Shown: positions 47,414 through 56,436 of the stretch, piece after piece
Numbering within the stretch: position 1 is the first letter of the stretch
How the letters are laid out: each line of letters opens with the position of its first letter
DNA from: Tissierella sp. P1
Lineage (GTDB): Bacteria; Bacillota; Clostridia; Tissierellales; Tissierellaceae
NCBI RefSeq assembly: GCF_002266425.1
Contig: NZ_NPMN01000003.1
Location: 1 to 64,000 of the forward strand
Length of the DNA stretch: 64,000 nt
Direction of reading: 5' to 3'
Program-made: the position numbers and the translations under genes
Notes under the pieces: model-generated
What the model was told of the DNA's origin: nothing
Databases searched by the model: none
Seen by the model: the letters and a program-made list of their open reading frames with translations, nothing else

Positions 47414-48820
47414 ATGAATCTTATTGATTTTACTGAATATATAAGAAAAACTATATATGACAATGCAGAGAAAAATGAGGATATAGGCGATATAGAAAAG
47501 ACATTTTTTATGGAAGCACCACAAGGAAATCCGAAAGCAAAGAAATATTTAATGGATAAAGTAAGAGTGTTAATATATGAAAGGAATATGGATTCTAAAG
47601 AAGTAAATGAATTACTTTATGAATACTACTCTAAGATTAGTCTGGAGATAAAGAACTTTGATGATTATTCATTAGACCAAAACATTGATATATTAACTCA
47701 AATAGTATATCAGGAAATATGGGGTATGGGTGTTATAGATACATTAACGGATAGTCCTTTAGATGAAATAGGAGTGACAAGAGATGATTATATTTGGATA
47801 CAAGATGGTGGACTAAAAAATAGAGTAGATAATTTACGATTTAAGGATAAAGAGGATCTGTTAAATATAATAAATTCTAAGGCAAGTTCCTTTAATAAGA
47901 TGCATGATATTAATACTCAAAAACCATATTATTTTGGAGAGAGGTGGGATGGCAGTAGAATTACTATAGCAATACCACCATTATCAAAACATCCTACATT
48001 AAATCAAAGAAAATTCATATTAAAAGAACTTACGGAAGAAGAAATAATAAAAAAATCAAGTGTAACTAAAGAGCTGATAGAATATTTTAGAAGAATTTAT
48101 AAAGGTAGACCTAATATTCTTGTAATAGGTGAACAGGGATCAGGGAAATCTACAATGTTAAAGTTTTTATGCAGATATATAGACGATAATTTAGGGATAG
48201 GGACTATTGAGAGAAGATTTGAATTAAACTTGGACGATCAGTACCTTAATAAGAATATTATATCATTACAAGAAACAGAGGATTTAGATGTTGAATTCCT
48301 ATTTCAGCTTATGCTGAAGCAAAACAGAGATATAATTATACATGGAGAAATAGTAACACCTAAAGATGCTTCAGTAGCTATAAAAGCAATGATAAGACAA
48401 GCAAAGGGTTCTTCAGGAACATTTCACTCATCAAGCCCGAAGAATGCTGTTTTAGATATAAGGAATCTATTGATGCAATTAGGTAGTTATTTTAATGAAA
48501 ATATAGCCTTACAAGACGTTATCAGGGCAGTAGATATTATAATACAAACAAGGACAAATAGGAAAACAGGTGAGAGATGGATCGAAAGAATATCAGAAAT
48601 AGTTGAGGACAGAGATGAAGAAAGAGATAAAGTAGGTTTTGAAGAAAACGTAGTATTTAAGTTTAATAAAGTAACTAGGAAACTAGAACCAACAGGAAAT
48701 AAACATAGTGATATTCTTATAGAAAGCTTACTAGACTATGAGGCAACAGAAGAAGATATTGCCGTTATAAACAAAATATTAACTGGCAATAAAAAGGAAG
48801 GTGATAGCATTGCTAGATAA
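47414..48820 (+). CDS. tadA: TadA/CpaF-like secretion ATPase
   Basis: 468 residues, ATG 47414 behind GGGAGGAT. The secretion-ATPase domain has Walker A GEQGSGKST, an Asp box-like ETEDLDVEFLFQLML, Walker B IIIHGEI and a His box TFHSSSPKNA. The N-terminal about 150 residues match the usual CpaF N-domain (PLDEIGVTRDDYIWI ... RFKDKEDLLNIINSKA). It powers assembly and, in TadA types, also retraction of the pilus. Overlaps the TadB-like gene. Confidence 0.85.
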   Translation: MNLIDFTEYIRKTIYDNAEKNEDIGDIEKTFFMEAPQGNPKAKKYLMDKVRVLIYERNMDSKEVNELLYEYYSKISLEIKNFDDYSLDQNIDILTQIVYQEIWGMGVIDTLTDSPLDEIGVTRDDYIWIQDGGLKNRVDNLRFKDKEDLLNIINSKASSFNKMHDINTQKPYYFGERWDGSRITIAIPPLSKHPTLNQRKFILKELTEEEIIKKSSVTKELIEYFRRIYKGRPNILVIGEQGSGKSTMLKFLCRYIDDNLGIGTIERRFELNLDDQYLNKNIISLQETEDLDVEFLFQLMLKQNRDIIIHGEIVTPKDASVAIKAMIRQAKGSSGTFHSSSPKNAVLDIRNLLMQLGSYFNENIALQDVIRAVDIIIQTRTNRKTGERWIERISEIVEDRDEERDKVGFEENVVFKFNKVTRKLEPTGNKHSDILIESLLDYEATEEDIAVINKILTGNKKEGDSIAR

Positions 48821-49729
48821 GATATTTTCATTTTTACCAATTATCTTTACAATAATTGGCTGGCTGCTATTTCTTTTTTCATTAAAGACCTTAATAAAAA
48901 GAAAAAGAATAAATAAGAGAAGATCTATTTATGATTGTATTTTGAAAAAAATAGATAAAAATACTACATTGAAAGAGATTAAAGATAATATATCTTATAA
49001 GATCTCAGTAATAAATAGTGATTCTGAAGATAAAAATGACATTAGAGCTGTTAAACTTATTTTAACTCATATATTACTGTCCTTGGGAATCGCTTTGTAT
49101 ATGGCGACTGTTACTGATGTATGGTATATTATAATACTCACTTTTTGTTTTACTATTGGAGTACCATTGTTTGCATTTAGCTTATATTTTGAATATAAAA
49201 TTAGAAAAAGGTCAATGCAATTACCTTTAGCTACAGAAGAATTGAGTTTAGGTTTTGGCAATACTAATACCTTAGTAGGAGGAATAAGAGAGGGTCTTCC
49301 TCATATGAAGAAAGAAATAAAAAGAGAATTAGAAAGGTTTAGTTATTCATTAGAACAGGATAAACCAGAAAACAGTACTAATAAATTTATAGGAAGGACA
49401 CCCGATAGATGGATAAAAATATTGGGTGTTATTTTTTTATCCTATATAAAAAAGGTGGGGATTTATCTTCTTCACTGGATTACTTTAGTGATAATATATC
49501 CTATAGTATTTTATATAGGGAAAAAACTAAAAATAGAATGTTTTTGCCTAAAGTTATAGTATTGTTTATATATATATTGATTCCAGTTTCTATGTATTTT
49601 AATACTAAAATGTTTCCAGTAGCAAAGGTAATTTATTTTACAGATATTGAAGCTATGAAGCTCATATTCTTCTCAATAGCAAGTAATACAGTAGCATTGA
49701 TTGCTATATTTCTATTGCAGAGAACATAG
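48810..49729 (+). pseudogene. tadB: TadB-like inner-membrane platform protein, frameshifted
   Basis: TTG 48810 with GGAAGGTG 7 bases before it is the best start; it overlaps the TadA-like gene by 11 bases. Membrane helices at about 5-25, 85-105, 110-130, then T2SSF-type sequence. The frame runs off at 49559, but one more A in the A6 run at about 49449-49454 gives LSYIKKGGDLSSSLDYFSDNI, which is the family's signature region, and continues to 49729 with two further helices. TadB and TadC form the platform in the membrane. Confidence 0.65.
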
Positions 49730-49740
49730 GAGGAAAATAT

Positions 49741-50876
49741 ATGGATAAGATATATTACTTATTTATTTTAATCAGTATAATACTACTTTTATATTTCATA
49801 AAATCATCAAAGCGTAGAGTAGCTACAGTTTTTAAGTTATATTACTCAAAATTTATGAATTATATTATAGGCTTAATAAGAAAGTGTGTAGGGAATAAAA
49901 AGATCAATATACTAGAGAAAAAGATAACTGAGAAGTTTTTTCTATCAAGAGTTAAATCAAAAAATCCTCTTCATACTTACATTACTTTAAAAATATTAAT
50001 ACCTATAATAACTTTTGTAACAGTATTCATGATCTCTAATACCAATTTGAATATTTACAGAAATTCTATACTGAAAGATTATAATTTTGGGAGCACACAA
50101 CTAGAGAAGAAGTCTCTAATGGGACTTACTGAAAAACAGTTTTTAAGCCTTCAAGAAAATGAGAAAAAGATAGTTGAATTTGTTTTAAATGAAATAGATC
50201 ACTCAGAATTTAATCAATTAGAAGAGGAACGGAAAATTAATTATATAATATCTATACTTAGAGGCAGTTATCAATTTAGTGATGCAGATTATTATAGTTA
50301 TGCAAAAAGAATTCTAGCTAAATATGATGTGTTAAATAGCATTAAGTTAGATAGAGCAGGATGGGCTAAGATAGTTTTAGCCTCTTTTTTATCTATATGG
50401 TTAATTGACGTTATTTTATATGGATTAAGCAAATGGAAGAAGCCAGAGTTAGAGGATGAAATAGAACAGCTTGAATTAACTACAGTTTTAGTTGGAGGTA
50501 CACGAAATATAAGCGTATACGATATATTATTGAGTTTAGAATCAACCTCTAAAATATTCAAGCCATATTTAAAAATGGCAAAAAATGATTACGCAATAAA
50601 TAATGAAAAATCCTTAGAAGGTTTAAGAAAAGTACCTTATAAGGATTTTTTAATAATTGCTAAAACATTACAGCAAGCACAAAACTCAAGTTAGATAAGG
50701 CAATTGAAAATTTAAAAAAACACCTTGAAAGAAAAAAGAAAAAAAGAGAAATAGAGCAGGATAATATTTTAAGCAAAAAAGATATATTAATGATTTTATT
50801 TATGGCAATATCTGTAGGCACTTTACTACTAATGTGGTTCTATCCTCTAGCTACAATATTTAAATCATTTAATTAA
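49741..50876 (+). pseudogene. tadC: TadC-like inner-membrane platform protein, frameshifted
   Basis: ATG 49741, GGAGG upstream, 11 bases after the TadB-like gene. Helices near residues 5-20, 85-105 and 215-235; a T2SSF-like region (ELEDEIEQLELTTVLVGGTRNISVYDILLSLE). The frame stops at 50694; one A added to CACAAAACTC gives QQAQKLKLDKAIENLKKHLERK and a last helix to TAA 50874-50876. Together with the TadB-like protein it completes the platform. Confidence 0.65.
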
Positions 50877-50986
50877 TTATAAGCATTTTAAGGGGGTGGT
50901 ATTATGTGAAAGATTGTCACAGTTAAATAATGTAAAAAAGCAAAGAGTAGCAATGTTACAAAATATAATTAATTAGGAGGAAGATT

Positions 50987-51211
50987 ATGTTTAAGAAAGT
51001 AAGAAAATATTTAAAAAATGAAAAGGGATTTACTGAAATTGTTGTAGTATTAATATTAGTAGTAATAGCTAGTTATCTGTCATTTACTTATTTTGTAGGT
51101 AACGGTGATGGTGATGATCAGGCTGTAATGCCAGTAATAAAAGGTACTGCAATAGAGGCTACAAGTAGTTTAAGTATCCTAAATGATAAAATTAAGGAAG
51201 GATTGAAATAG
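50987..51211 (+). CDS. Flp/Tad-type prepilin (small pilin)
   Basis: 74 residues, ATG 50987 behind AGGAGGAAG. Leader KYLKNEKGFTEIVVVLILVVIASYLSF: basic leader ending in G-F-T-E, with Glu at position 5 after the cleavage Gly as in type IV-like prepilins, then one hydrophobic helix. The mature part is about 55 residues. Likely the main or a minor pilin, cut by the prepilin peptidase at 52698. Confidence 0.7.
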   Translation: MFKKVRKYLKNEKGFTEIVVVLILVVIASYLSFTYFVGNGDGDDQAVMPVIKGTAIEATSSLSILNDKIKEGLK

Positions 51212-51225
51212 TTAAGAGGTGAGAT

Positions 51226-51435
51226 ATGTATAAGAGATGTTTTGCTAAATATGTTAATAACGAAAGGGGATTTAACGAACTTATTGTGGGGCTTGTGCTT
51301 GTTATATTAGCTGCGTTTATTCTGTCTTTCTTATTAAGTAATGAATCAGATAAGAAAGGGTTAATTGAATCATCTCAAGATACAACAGAAAGTATAATTG
51401 AAGTAATTAAGGATATTAATAGTACAAATAATTAG
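51226..51435 (+). CDS. Second small prepilin
   Basis: 69 residues, ATG 51226 with AGAGGTGAG upstream. RGFNELIVGLVLVILAAFILSFLL shows the same leader-Gly, Glu and hydrophobic helix as the gene before it. It is a paralogue and probably part of the same fibre. A terminator follows at 51442. Confidence 0.65.
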   Translation: MYKRCFAKYVNNERGFNELIVGLVLVILAAFILSFLLSNESDKKGLIESSQDTTESIIEVIKDINSTNN

Positions 51436-51441
51436 AGATAA

Positions 51442-51470
51442 TTAGAGAGGAACTGTGTTTCCTCTCTTAA
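51442..51470. terminator. Terminator after the two prepilin genes
   Basis: TTAGAGAGGAA / TTTCCTCTCTTAA stem, T-rich end. It may allow higher expression of pilins than of the downstream pseudopilins. Confidence 0.6.
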
Positions 51471-51510
51471 ATTTTCTAGTATTTGATTAAGGATTAAGGA
51501 GGGATATCTA

Positions 51511-52014
51511 TTGCATAAATATATATTTAATGAAAAAGGATTTGGTCAAATACTTACGTTTCTAGTACTAATTTCTCCTATAGTTATGATTCTATCTTTG
51601 ATTACTGTGTTAGGAGAATATTGGTTTAGAGATTCTGCCTTAGATAATGCTAATAAACAATTTGTTGCCTCTATATGTAAGAAAGGCAGCGCAAATATAG
51701 ATATTACTATAGACAGCTATATAGATGACTTAAACAGTATATTAGGTAGTGATAATTATAATATAAAGATGCAAGGAAAGATTAATAATAAAGACTTTGA
51801 GGAAACAAATCTTAACTTTTTAATTGGGAAAGACCTAGGGAGAAATAACTCTAGACAAGATACTATAGGAGTATATGTAGAAAGTAAAGAACCTGCTTTG
51901 ATAAGTAATGTAGTAAAAGTACCTTTAGGATGGTTTACCTATAAAAAAGGAGATCCAGATATAAGATATATTAGTATTTATAAAGGGGAGATAGAGCCTT
52001 GGTTAGACGAATAA
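51511..52014 (+). CDS. Pseudopilin-like TadE/F-type protein
   Basis: 167 residues from TTG 51511 with GGAGGGAT upstream. FNEKGFGQILTFLVLISPIVMILSLITV resembles a prepilin leader plus membrane helix, followed by an extracellular domain (DSALDNANKQFVASICKKGSAN). The 3' end overlaps the next gene by 16 bases. Minor pilin or initiator role. Confidence 0.6.
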   Translation: MHKYIFNEKGFGQILTFLVLISPIVMILSLITVLGEYWFRDSALDNANKQFVASICKKGSANIDITIDSYIDDLNSILGSDNYNIKMQGKINNKDFEETNLNFLIGKDLGRNNSRQDTIGVYVESKEPALISNVVKVPLGWFTYKKGDPDIRYISIYKGEIEPWLDE

Positions 52015-52688
52015 AAGAGGTTTTATTTAATGAAAAGGGTGGTGCAAATATAATATTAATTTTCTTGTTCTTTATAATATGTGGAGCTTATTTCATATAT
52101 AATATCTTTTCCGTAGGACTTGTAAGATATACAAGAAACAAAATACAAAATACTGTAGATCTTGCAACTTCTAGAACTGCACACGAGATATTAATTGAAG
52201 GAAACGATGAAGATGAAACTATAAAAATACTCCAGGAGTTAGGTGAAGGTAGAATAATTGCTGAAGGTACTAAGACTAATCCCTATGTGAAGATAGATAG
52301 AACATTAGCTATGGATATACTTAAAAGGCAGATATCTAATAATTTATCGGATAATGCTAAGATTTTATTTTGTAGTCCTGTTTTATATGATATGGATACC
52401 AAGAAAATAACAATATTTTTAGAAAATCCAGACTTAGAAATATCTGAAGATAATGCTTACACATTTAATTCAACAGATCATAGTCATATAAGTAATGCAA
52501 AAAATAAAATAGAGAGCTTTCTTAAAAGTATTGATGTTGATTCTCCTATAAAATATAACTTAAATATTGATTTTTCTACAATTAATAAATCAACATATCT
52601 TGTGGTTATAAAAATTGATTCTATATTGCTTAGCAGGCCAATGATAGTAGCATCATTTGGTGGTAGCCAAGTTTATAGAAAATACTAG
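51999..52688 (+). CDS. TadE/TadG-like pseudopilin
   Basis: 229 residues from TTG 51999 with GGGGAG upstream. FNEKGGANIILIFLFFIICGAYFIYN is a leader-helix of the TadE type, followed by VRYTRNKIQNTVDLATSRTAHEIL, the conserved heptad-like stretch after the helix. Extracellular C-terminal domain. It shares the FNEKG leader with the gene before. Confidence 0.6.
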   Translation: MVRRIKEVLFNEKGGANIILIFLFFIICGAYFIYNIFSVGLVRYTRNKIQNTVDLATSRTAHEILIEGNDEDETIKILQELGEGRIIAEGTKTNPYVKIDRTLAMDILKRQISNNLSDNAKILFCSPVLYDMDTKKITIFLENPDLEISEDNAYTFNSTDHSHISNAKNKIESFLKSIDVDSPIKYNLNIDFSTINKSTYLVVIKIDSILLSRPMIVASFGGSQVYRKY

Positions 52689-52697
52689 GTGATAAAT

Positions 52698-53267
52698 ATG
52701 AAAAATATATTAATTGTTTTGTCATTGATTTTAGTAATTTACGAAATAGAAAGGAGTATAAAATTAAAGGATTTAAATATAAAGTTTTTAGTGCCAAGAA
52801 TACTAATAATTTTATATTTTTCTTTATATTATGGAGTTAGAAGCTTTGGAGAGAATTTTTCGATAATGATGTTGTCAATTCCTATATACATATATATAGC
52901 ATTTACAGATTTGAAATATGAATTGATATTAGATCATCATGTATTGATGATAACTATATTAAACTTATTATATTCTCTTTTCAATAACCAACTTAAAAAA
53001 GGAATTATAGGATGCTTAACAGCATTTTTTTTATTCCTCTTTTTTGCTGTAATTTCTAAAGGCGGCGTAGGTGGAGGGGACATTAAATTGTTAAGTGCTA
53101 TAGGTATTGGAATAAGATATCCTGGTGTTATTCTGACAATATTATTATCATCCTTAATGTTTTCAATTGTAGGATTATTCTTATTGTTATTTAAAAGAGT
53201 AAAAGGTTTACCATTTGGTCCATTTATAACAATATCTATGTTAGTATATTGTTTCTTTATAATTTAA
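52698..53267 (+). CDS. Prepilin peptidase (A24 family, TadV-like)
   Basis: 189 residues from ATG 52698 with AGGTGAT upstream. Six membrane helices. The two active-site aspartates of A24 peptidases are visible: FTDLKYELI and KGGVGGGDIKLL. It lacks the N-methylation domain, as is usual for TadV-type enzymes. It would process the prepilins encoded just upstream. Directly follows the pseudopilin gene. Confidence 0.85.
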   Translation: MKNILIVLSLILVIYEIERSIKLKDLNIKFLVPRILIILYFSLYYGVRSFGENFSIMMLSIPIYIYIAFTDLKYELILDHHVLMITILNLLYSLFNNQLKKGIIGCLTAFFLFLFFAVISKGGVGGGDIKLLSAIGIGIRYPGVILTILLSSLMFSIVGLFLLLFKRVKGLPFGPFITISMLVYCFFII

Positions 53268-53290
53268 AAAACGAAGGAGTGATATAAGAA

Positions 53291-54721
53291 ATGGAAGAGA
53301 AACTGATAAAAGCTTTATCATCCTTAACAGGCATTAGAGAATCTAAATTAAAGGAGTTAGAAGCAAATGCTTTATATGATATAATAGATAAACCTAATAT
53401 AATAGAACCTACAGATAATCAATTACAAAAATTGTATTTACTAAATGAATTAGTAATAAATTTTAGAATAACTAAGGATTTTAAACATAGAAAACAAATT
53501 AATTTTAATAGTTCATATGAAGCTGGAAGATATTTTAAACATTTAATTGGAAATAAGAAGGATAAAGAGATTTTTCTATTGGCCATGTTTGATAAGAATA
53601 ATAATCTTATCAAAATTAAAAAGATAAGTGAAGGTACTATAAACTCTGCCCCAATTTATCCTAGGGATATAGTTAAAGAAGTATTATCTGCTAAATGCAA
53701 GTCAGTAATTTTTTGTCATAACCATCCATCTGGTATTGCTACTCCTTCTGATGAAGATATCAGTATGACTAATAAATATGTTAATATTTTGGAGCCTTTA
53801 AAAATCAAAGTTAAAGATCATATAATTGTTGGAAATAACATTTTTAGTTTTTTAGAGAATAATTTACTAAAATATAATGAAATAAGAAAAGGAAGAGTAG
53901 CTGAGAAAGATATTAATGATTATGTATCTAAGACTTATTACGAAGCACATTTAAATAAATATTTAAACGCTCTATCAGGATTAACGGGAATTAGAAAAGA
54001 AAAGCTAAATACTTTTATAGAGGGTGAAAAAGGTAAAATTGACAATCCATTTTGGCATCATAAAGCTTTGGAAATATTAGAAAATCCTTCATTAATAGCA
54101 TCTAAACTTGGACTTAGTAATTCTGAGAGAAGAAATTTAGAGAATTTAAATGGGATATTTAGTAGCTTAAAGAGTTATATTAAAAAAGATATAGCTCCCG
54201 TACATGAACCTGGTCATATAAATACGTATATAAGGACCTATTTAGATGAGAAGGAGTTGGATGCAAATAATCTCTATATAATGTTATTTAATAATAAGAA
54301 TAGAGTAATGGGCTTTGAAAAACTATCGTGTTATGAAGGAAATGATTTAATATTTAATCCTAAAGACATATTACAAAAATCTATTAACTATGAAGCAAGT
54401 AGTATTTCTATAATAATGACTTCTAAAAAGGCCGAGGTTAACTATAAAAATAAAAACATTGATGAGCTAATAGAGATTTCTAAAAATGCAGTAAATATGT
54501 TATTGCCAATACAAATAAAAGTAATAGATTCTATATACATTAATGAAGATAAATATATTTCAATGGTAGAGAAAGGACTTCATCCGTATACAAATGTTGG
54601 ACAACCTGAATACAAAAGAACTAAGATATTTGAATATGGTATTGAAAAAGCCATAATTGAAGAAAATGAGTTATATAAAGATGAATTTGAAGATGAAGAA
54701 GAATGGGAGTTTGATTTTTAG
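53291..54721 (+). CDS. Tandem RadC-like JAB/MPN protein, second domain degenerate
   Basis: 476 residues, ATG 53291 with AAGGAGTGAT upstream. The first half is a complete RadC domain: helix-hairpin region, then SVIFCHNHPSGIATPSDED, the JAMM zinc motif. The second half repeats the layout (SGLTGIRKEKL ... YIMLFNNKNRVMGFEKLS ... ASSISIIMTSKKAEVNYKNK), but where the JAMM residues should be it reads TSKKAEVNYK, so no zinc site. It ends DEFEDEEEWEFDF, the shared tail. RadC-like proteins are common on mobile elements, role unknown; JAB proteins can cut ubiquitin-like or other isopeptide links. Confidence 0.75.
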   Translation: MEEKLIKALSSLTGIRESKLKELEANALYDIIDKPNIIEPTDNQLQKLYLLNELVINFRITKDFKHRKQINFNSSYEAGRYFKHLIGNKKDKEIFLLAMFDKNNNLIKIKKISEGTINSAPIYPRDIVKEVLSAKCKSVIFCHNHPSGIATPSDEDISMTNKYVNILEPLKIKVKDHIIVGNNIFSFLENNLLKYNEIRKGRVAEKDINDYVSKTYYEAHLNKYLNALSGLTGIRKEKLNTFIEGEKGKIDNPFWHHKALEILENPSLIASKLGLSNSERRNLENLNGIFSSLKSYIKKDIAPVHEPGHINTYIRTYLDEKELDANNLYIMLFNNKNRVMGFEKLSCYEGNDLIFNPKDILQKSINYEASSISIIMTSKKAEVNYKNKNIDELIEISKNAVNMLLPIQIKVIDSIYINEDKYISMVEKGLHPYTNVGQPEYKRTKIFEYGIEKAIIEENELYKDEFEDEEEWEFDF

Positions 54722-54729
54722 AAAGGGGA

Positions 54730-54933
54730 ATGAGTATGGACTTAAATGAAAATATTATAATTGAACTTGTAGGAGCAAATGAGACTGATAAAGAAACATT
54801 AATAGATTACTTTGAAAAAAAGGGGATTGAAGATTTATTTGTGGAGTATGATGTGCTAGATATTAGTGAAATAACTAAAATGCAAATATCTAATATATTG
54901 ACTATATTAGAAAGTAACTCAGGAGAAAAATAA
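54730..54933 (+). CDS. Small hypothetical protein
   Basis: 67 residues, alternating helix (NENIIIELVGANETDKETLIDYF) and acidic regions. GGGG precedes ATG 54730, 8 bases after the RadC-like gene. Not recognised. A hairpin follows. Confidence 0.45.
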   Translation: MSMDLNENIIIELVGANETDKETLIDYFEKKGIEDLFVEYDVLDISEITKMQISNILTILESNSGEK

Positions 54934-54949
54934 AATAAATATTTTGATG

Positions 54950-54985
54950 AAAGTAGCGATAGTCGTTGATTATAGCTACTTTTTT
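54950..54985. terminator. Terminator (AAAGTAGC / GCTACTTT stem)
   Basis: Stem with TTTTTT tail. It belongs to the family of hairpins following tailed genes at 14448, 20527 and 55491. An ATG frame from 54944 runs through it and is not the real start of the next gene. Confidence 0.6.
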
Positions 54986-55018
54986 ATTTTTAAAAATTAC
55001 AATATGAGGAGTGGTACA

Positions 55019-55489
55019 ATGAAAAAGACTTATGCAGAGATTGTAAATGAAAGAAGAGACTTAGAAAGACAGGAGTTTGAAAACCTTGTAAAAGAATTTG
55101 CCATGAGAGGATATTATCTTCAAGATTTAAGAGAAGAGAACTGCCCTAATAGATATAGATTTACAAACATATCAATAGAAGATAAAAATATAGAAATCAC
55201 CCAAAATCACATTAATACCTTTGGAGTATTAGATAATATATTAAAATTTTTAAAGACTAGAAGAACTGGAGAATATGAGGTGGAATTTATTAAGTTAATT
55301 CTTGATAAAGTCTCAGATAAAGAATATTCTTATTTAATGACAGAAATGGAATCTAGATTTAATATTCCTCTGCTAAATGATTTAGGATGGAATGAAAAAA
55401 ATAGAGATGTTGTTAATTTATATCAAGCAATAGCAAATCAAAGAAGTCTTGCAGAAGAAAATGAAGAAGGATGGGAATTAGAGCAATGA
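55019..55489 (+). CDS. 156-residue unknown protein with shared C-terminal tail
   Basis: ATG 55019 behind GAGGAGTGG. Helical, charged sequence (YAEIVNERRDLERQEFENLVKEFAMRG; EYSYLMTEMESRF). It ends EENEEGWELEQ, the tail of this element. It stands between two copies of the same hairpin, upstream of the mobilisation genes. No family recognised. Confidence 0.55.
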   Translation: MKKTYAEIVNERRDLERQEFENLVKEFAMRGYYLQDLREENCPNRYRFTNISIEDKNIEITQNHINTFGVLDNILKFLKTRRTGEYEVEFIKLILDKVSDKEYSYLMTEMESRFNIPLLNDLGWNEKNRDVVNLYQAIANQRSLAEENEEGWELEQ

Positions 55490-55490
55490 T

Positions 55491-55530
55491 AAAAGTAGCA
55501 ATAGAAATATATCTATAGCTACTTTTCTTA
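55491..55530. terminator. Terminator (AAAAGTAGCA / AGCTACTTTT stem)
   Basis: Almost the same sequence and layout as at 14448-14494 (including AATAGAA ... ATCTAT in the stem). T-rich end. Confidence 0.65.
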
Positions 55531-55617
55531 ATTTTATTTTGGGAAAAAGAAACTCCAAGCAGAAATAAAAGTCAATTTCTGACTTGTGTTTTCATTTTCT
55601 AATGTGGAGGTGAGAAA
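55531..55617. other. Candidate oriT region upstream of mobC
   Basis: Non-coding stretch between a terminator and the MobC-like gene. An inverted repeat AAGTCA-ATTTC-TGACTT lies at 55569-55585, followed by GTGTTTTC. MOBP-type oriT sites often lie just upstream of mobC. No nick consensus could be checked. Confidence 0.35.
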
Positions 55618-55941
55618 TTGGAGCATAGAACAGAAAGGATTACTTTTAGAGTAAGTCCAGTAGAGTTAAGGGTTATTGAAGAAAAAGCAGAGAAGGCAAA
55701 CTTGAAAGTAAGTGAACTTGTTAGACGAGCAACTTTAGATAAGGAGATAGTTGTAATAGAAGAACTTAAAGACTTTACCAAAGAAGTAAGGGGAATAGGG
55801 AGAAATATAAATCAGTTAACCATATTAGCACATCAAGGAAAAATTATATATCCAAATATATATGAGATAGAAGGGAAGATTGATGATATATGGCAATTGT
55901 TAAATTTATTAATAGCAAAGACAAAAGCAAAAAAGAACTGA
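55618..55941 (+). CDS. mobC: MobC-like relaxosome protein (ribbon-helix-helix)
   Basis: 107 residues from TTG 55618 with GGAGGTGAG upstream. RITFRVSPVELRVIEEKAEKANLKVSELVRRATL is the RHH DNA-binding part, and GIGRNINQLTILAHQGK is the hallmark of the MobC family. It binds the oriT and helps the relaxase to open it. It overlaps the next gene by 52 bases. Confidence 0.8.
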   Translation: MEHRTERITFRVSPVELRVIEEKAEKANLKVSELVRRATLDKEIVVIEELKDFTKEVRGIGRNINQLTILAHQGKIIYPNIYEIEGKIDDIWQLLNLLIAKTKAKKN

Positions 55942-56420
55942 GCTATGGGATAGATTATATTATGAATAGAACTAAAGATATCGAGAGTGAGAATATACAA
56001 AGTTTATTTGAGGAGGCACTTATTTTATCAGGACTAGTAACTGGTATTAATTGTTGTCCTGATTCTGCTTTTAATGAAATGATGGTAATAAAGAATATGT
56101 ATAATAAAATAGGTGGTAGAGAATTTATCCATTTCATTCATTCATTTCATCCTAAAGAAAATATTACTTCAGAGCTTGCCCATGAAATATCTCTAAAGTT
56201 ATTAGAGTATAAGAAATTTAAAGATTTTCAAATTCTAGCAATAACTCATACAGATAAACAACACATTCATACTCATTTTATACTAAATACAGTTAATATT
56301 GAGGATGGTAGAAAGTGGAATCTATCAATAAATGAATTAATTAGGTTGAAACAATACTCTAATTATTTATGTGAATTATATAATTTAAAATATAGCCATG
56401 TAATACCTAAAAAGCAATAG
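55890..56420 (+). CDS. Short relaxase-domain protein (MOBP type)
   Basis: 176 residues. It holds almost the whole nicking domain and little else: possible catalytic Tyr in YGIDYIMN, GINCCPDSAFNEMMVIKNMYNK, HFIHSFHPKE and the metal-binding THTDKQHIHTHFILN (H-x-D-x-x-H-x-H). It then stops 16 bases before a second, longer relaxase with which it is about 50% identical over this domain. Full relaxases carry further domains. It may be a duplicate that took over a partial role, or a remnant. Confidence 0.75.
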   Translation: MAIVKFINSKDKSKKELSYGIDYIMNRTKDIESENIQSLFEEALILSGLVTGINCCPDSAFNEMMVIKNMYNKIGGREFIHFIHSFHPKENITSELAHEISLKLLEYKKFKDFQILAITHTDKQHIHTHFILNTVNIEDGRKWNLSINELIRLKQYSNYLCELYNLKYSHVIPKKQ

Positions 56421-56436
56421 GAGTTGGTATAGAAAT

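Noticed and set aside
50900..50975. Possible 23-residue peptide (ERLSQLNNVKKQ...)
   Set aside because: Needs a frameshift right after the start codon behind GGGGGTGG; too short to support, though the ribosome-binding site is good.
54944..55018. Upstream start for the 156-residue protein
   Set aside because: The extra 25 codons are formed by a terminator hairpin; GAGGAGTGG supports ATG 55019.
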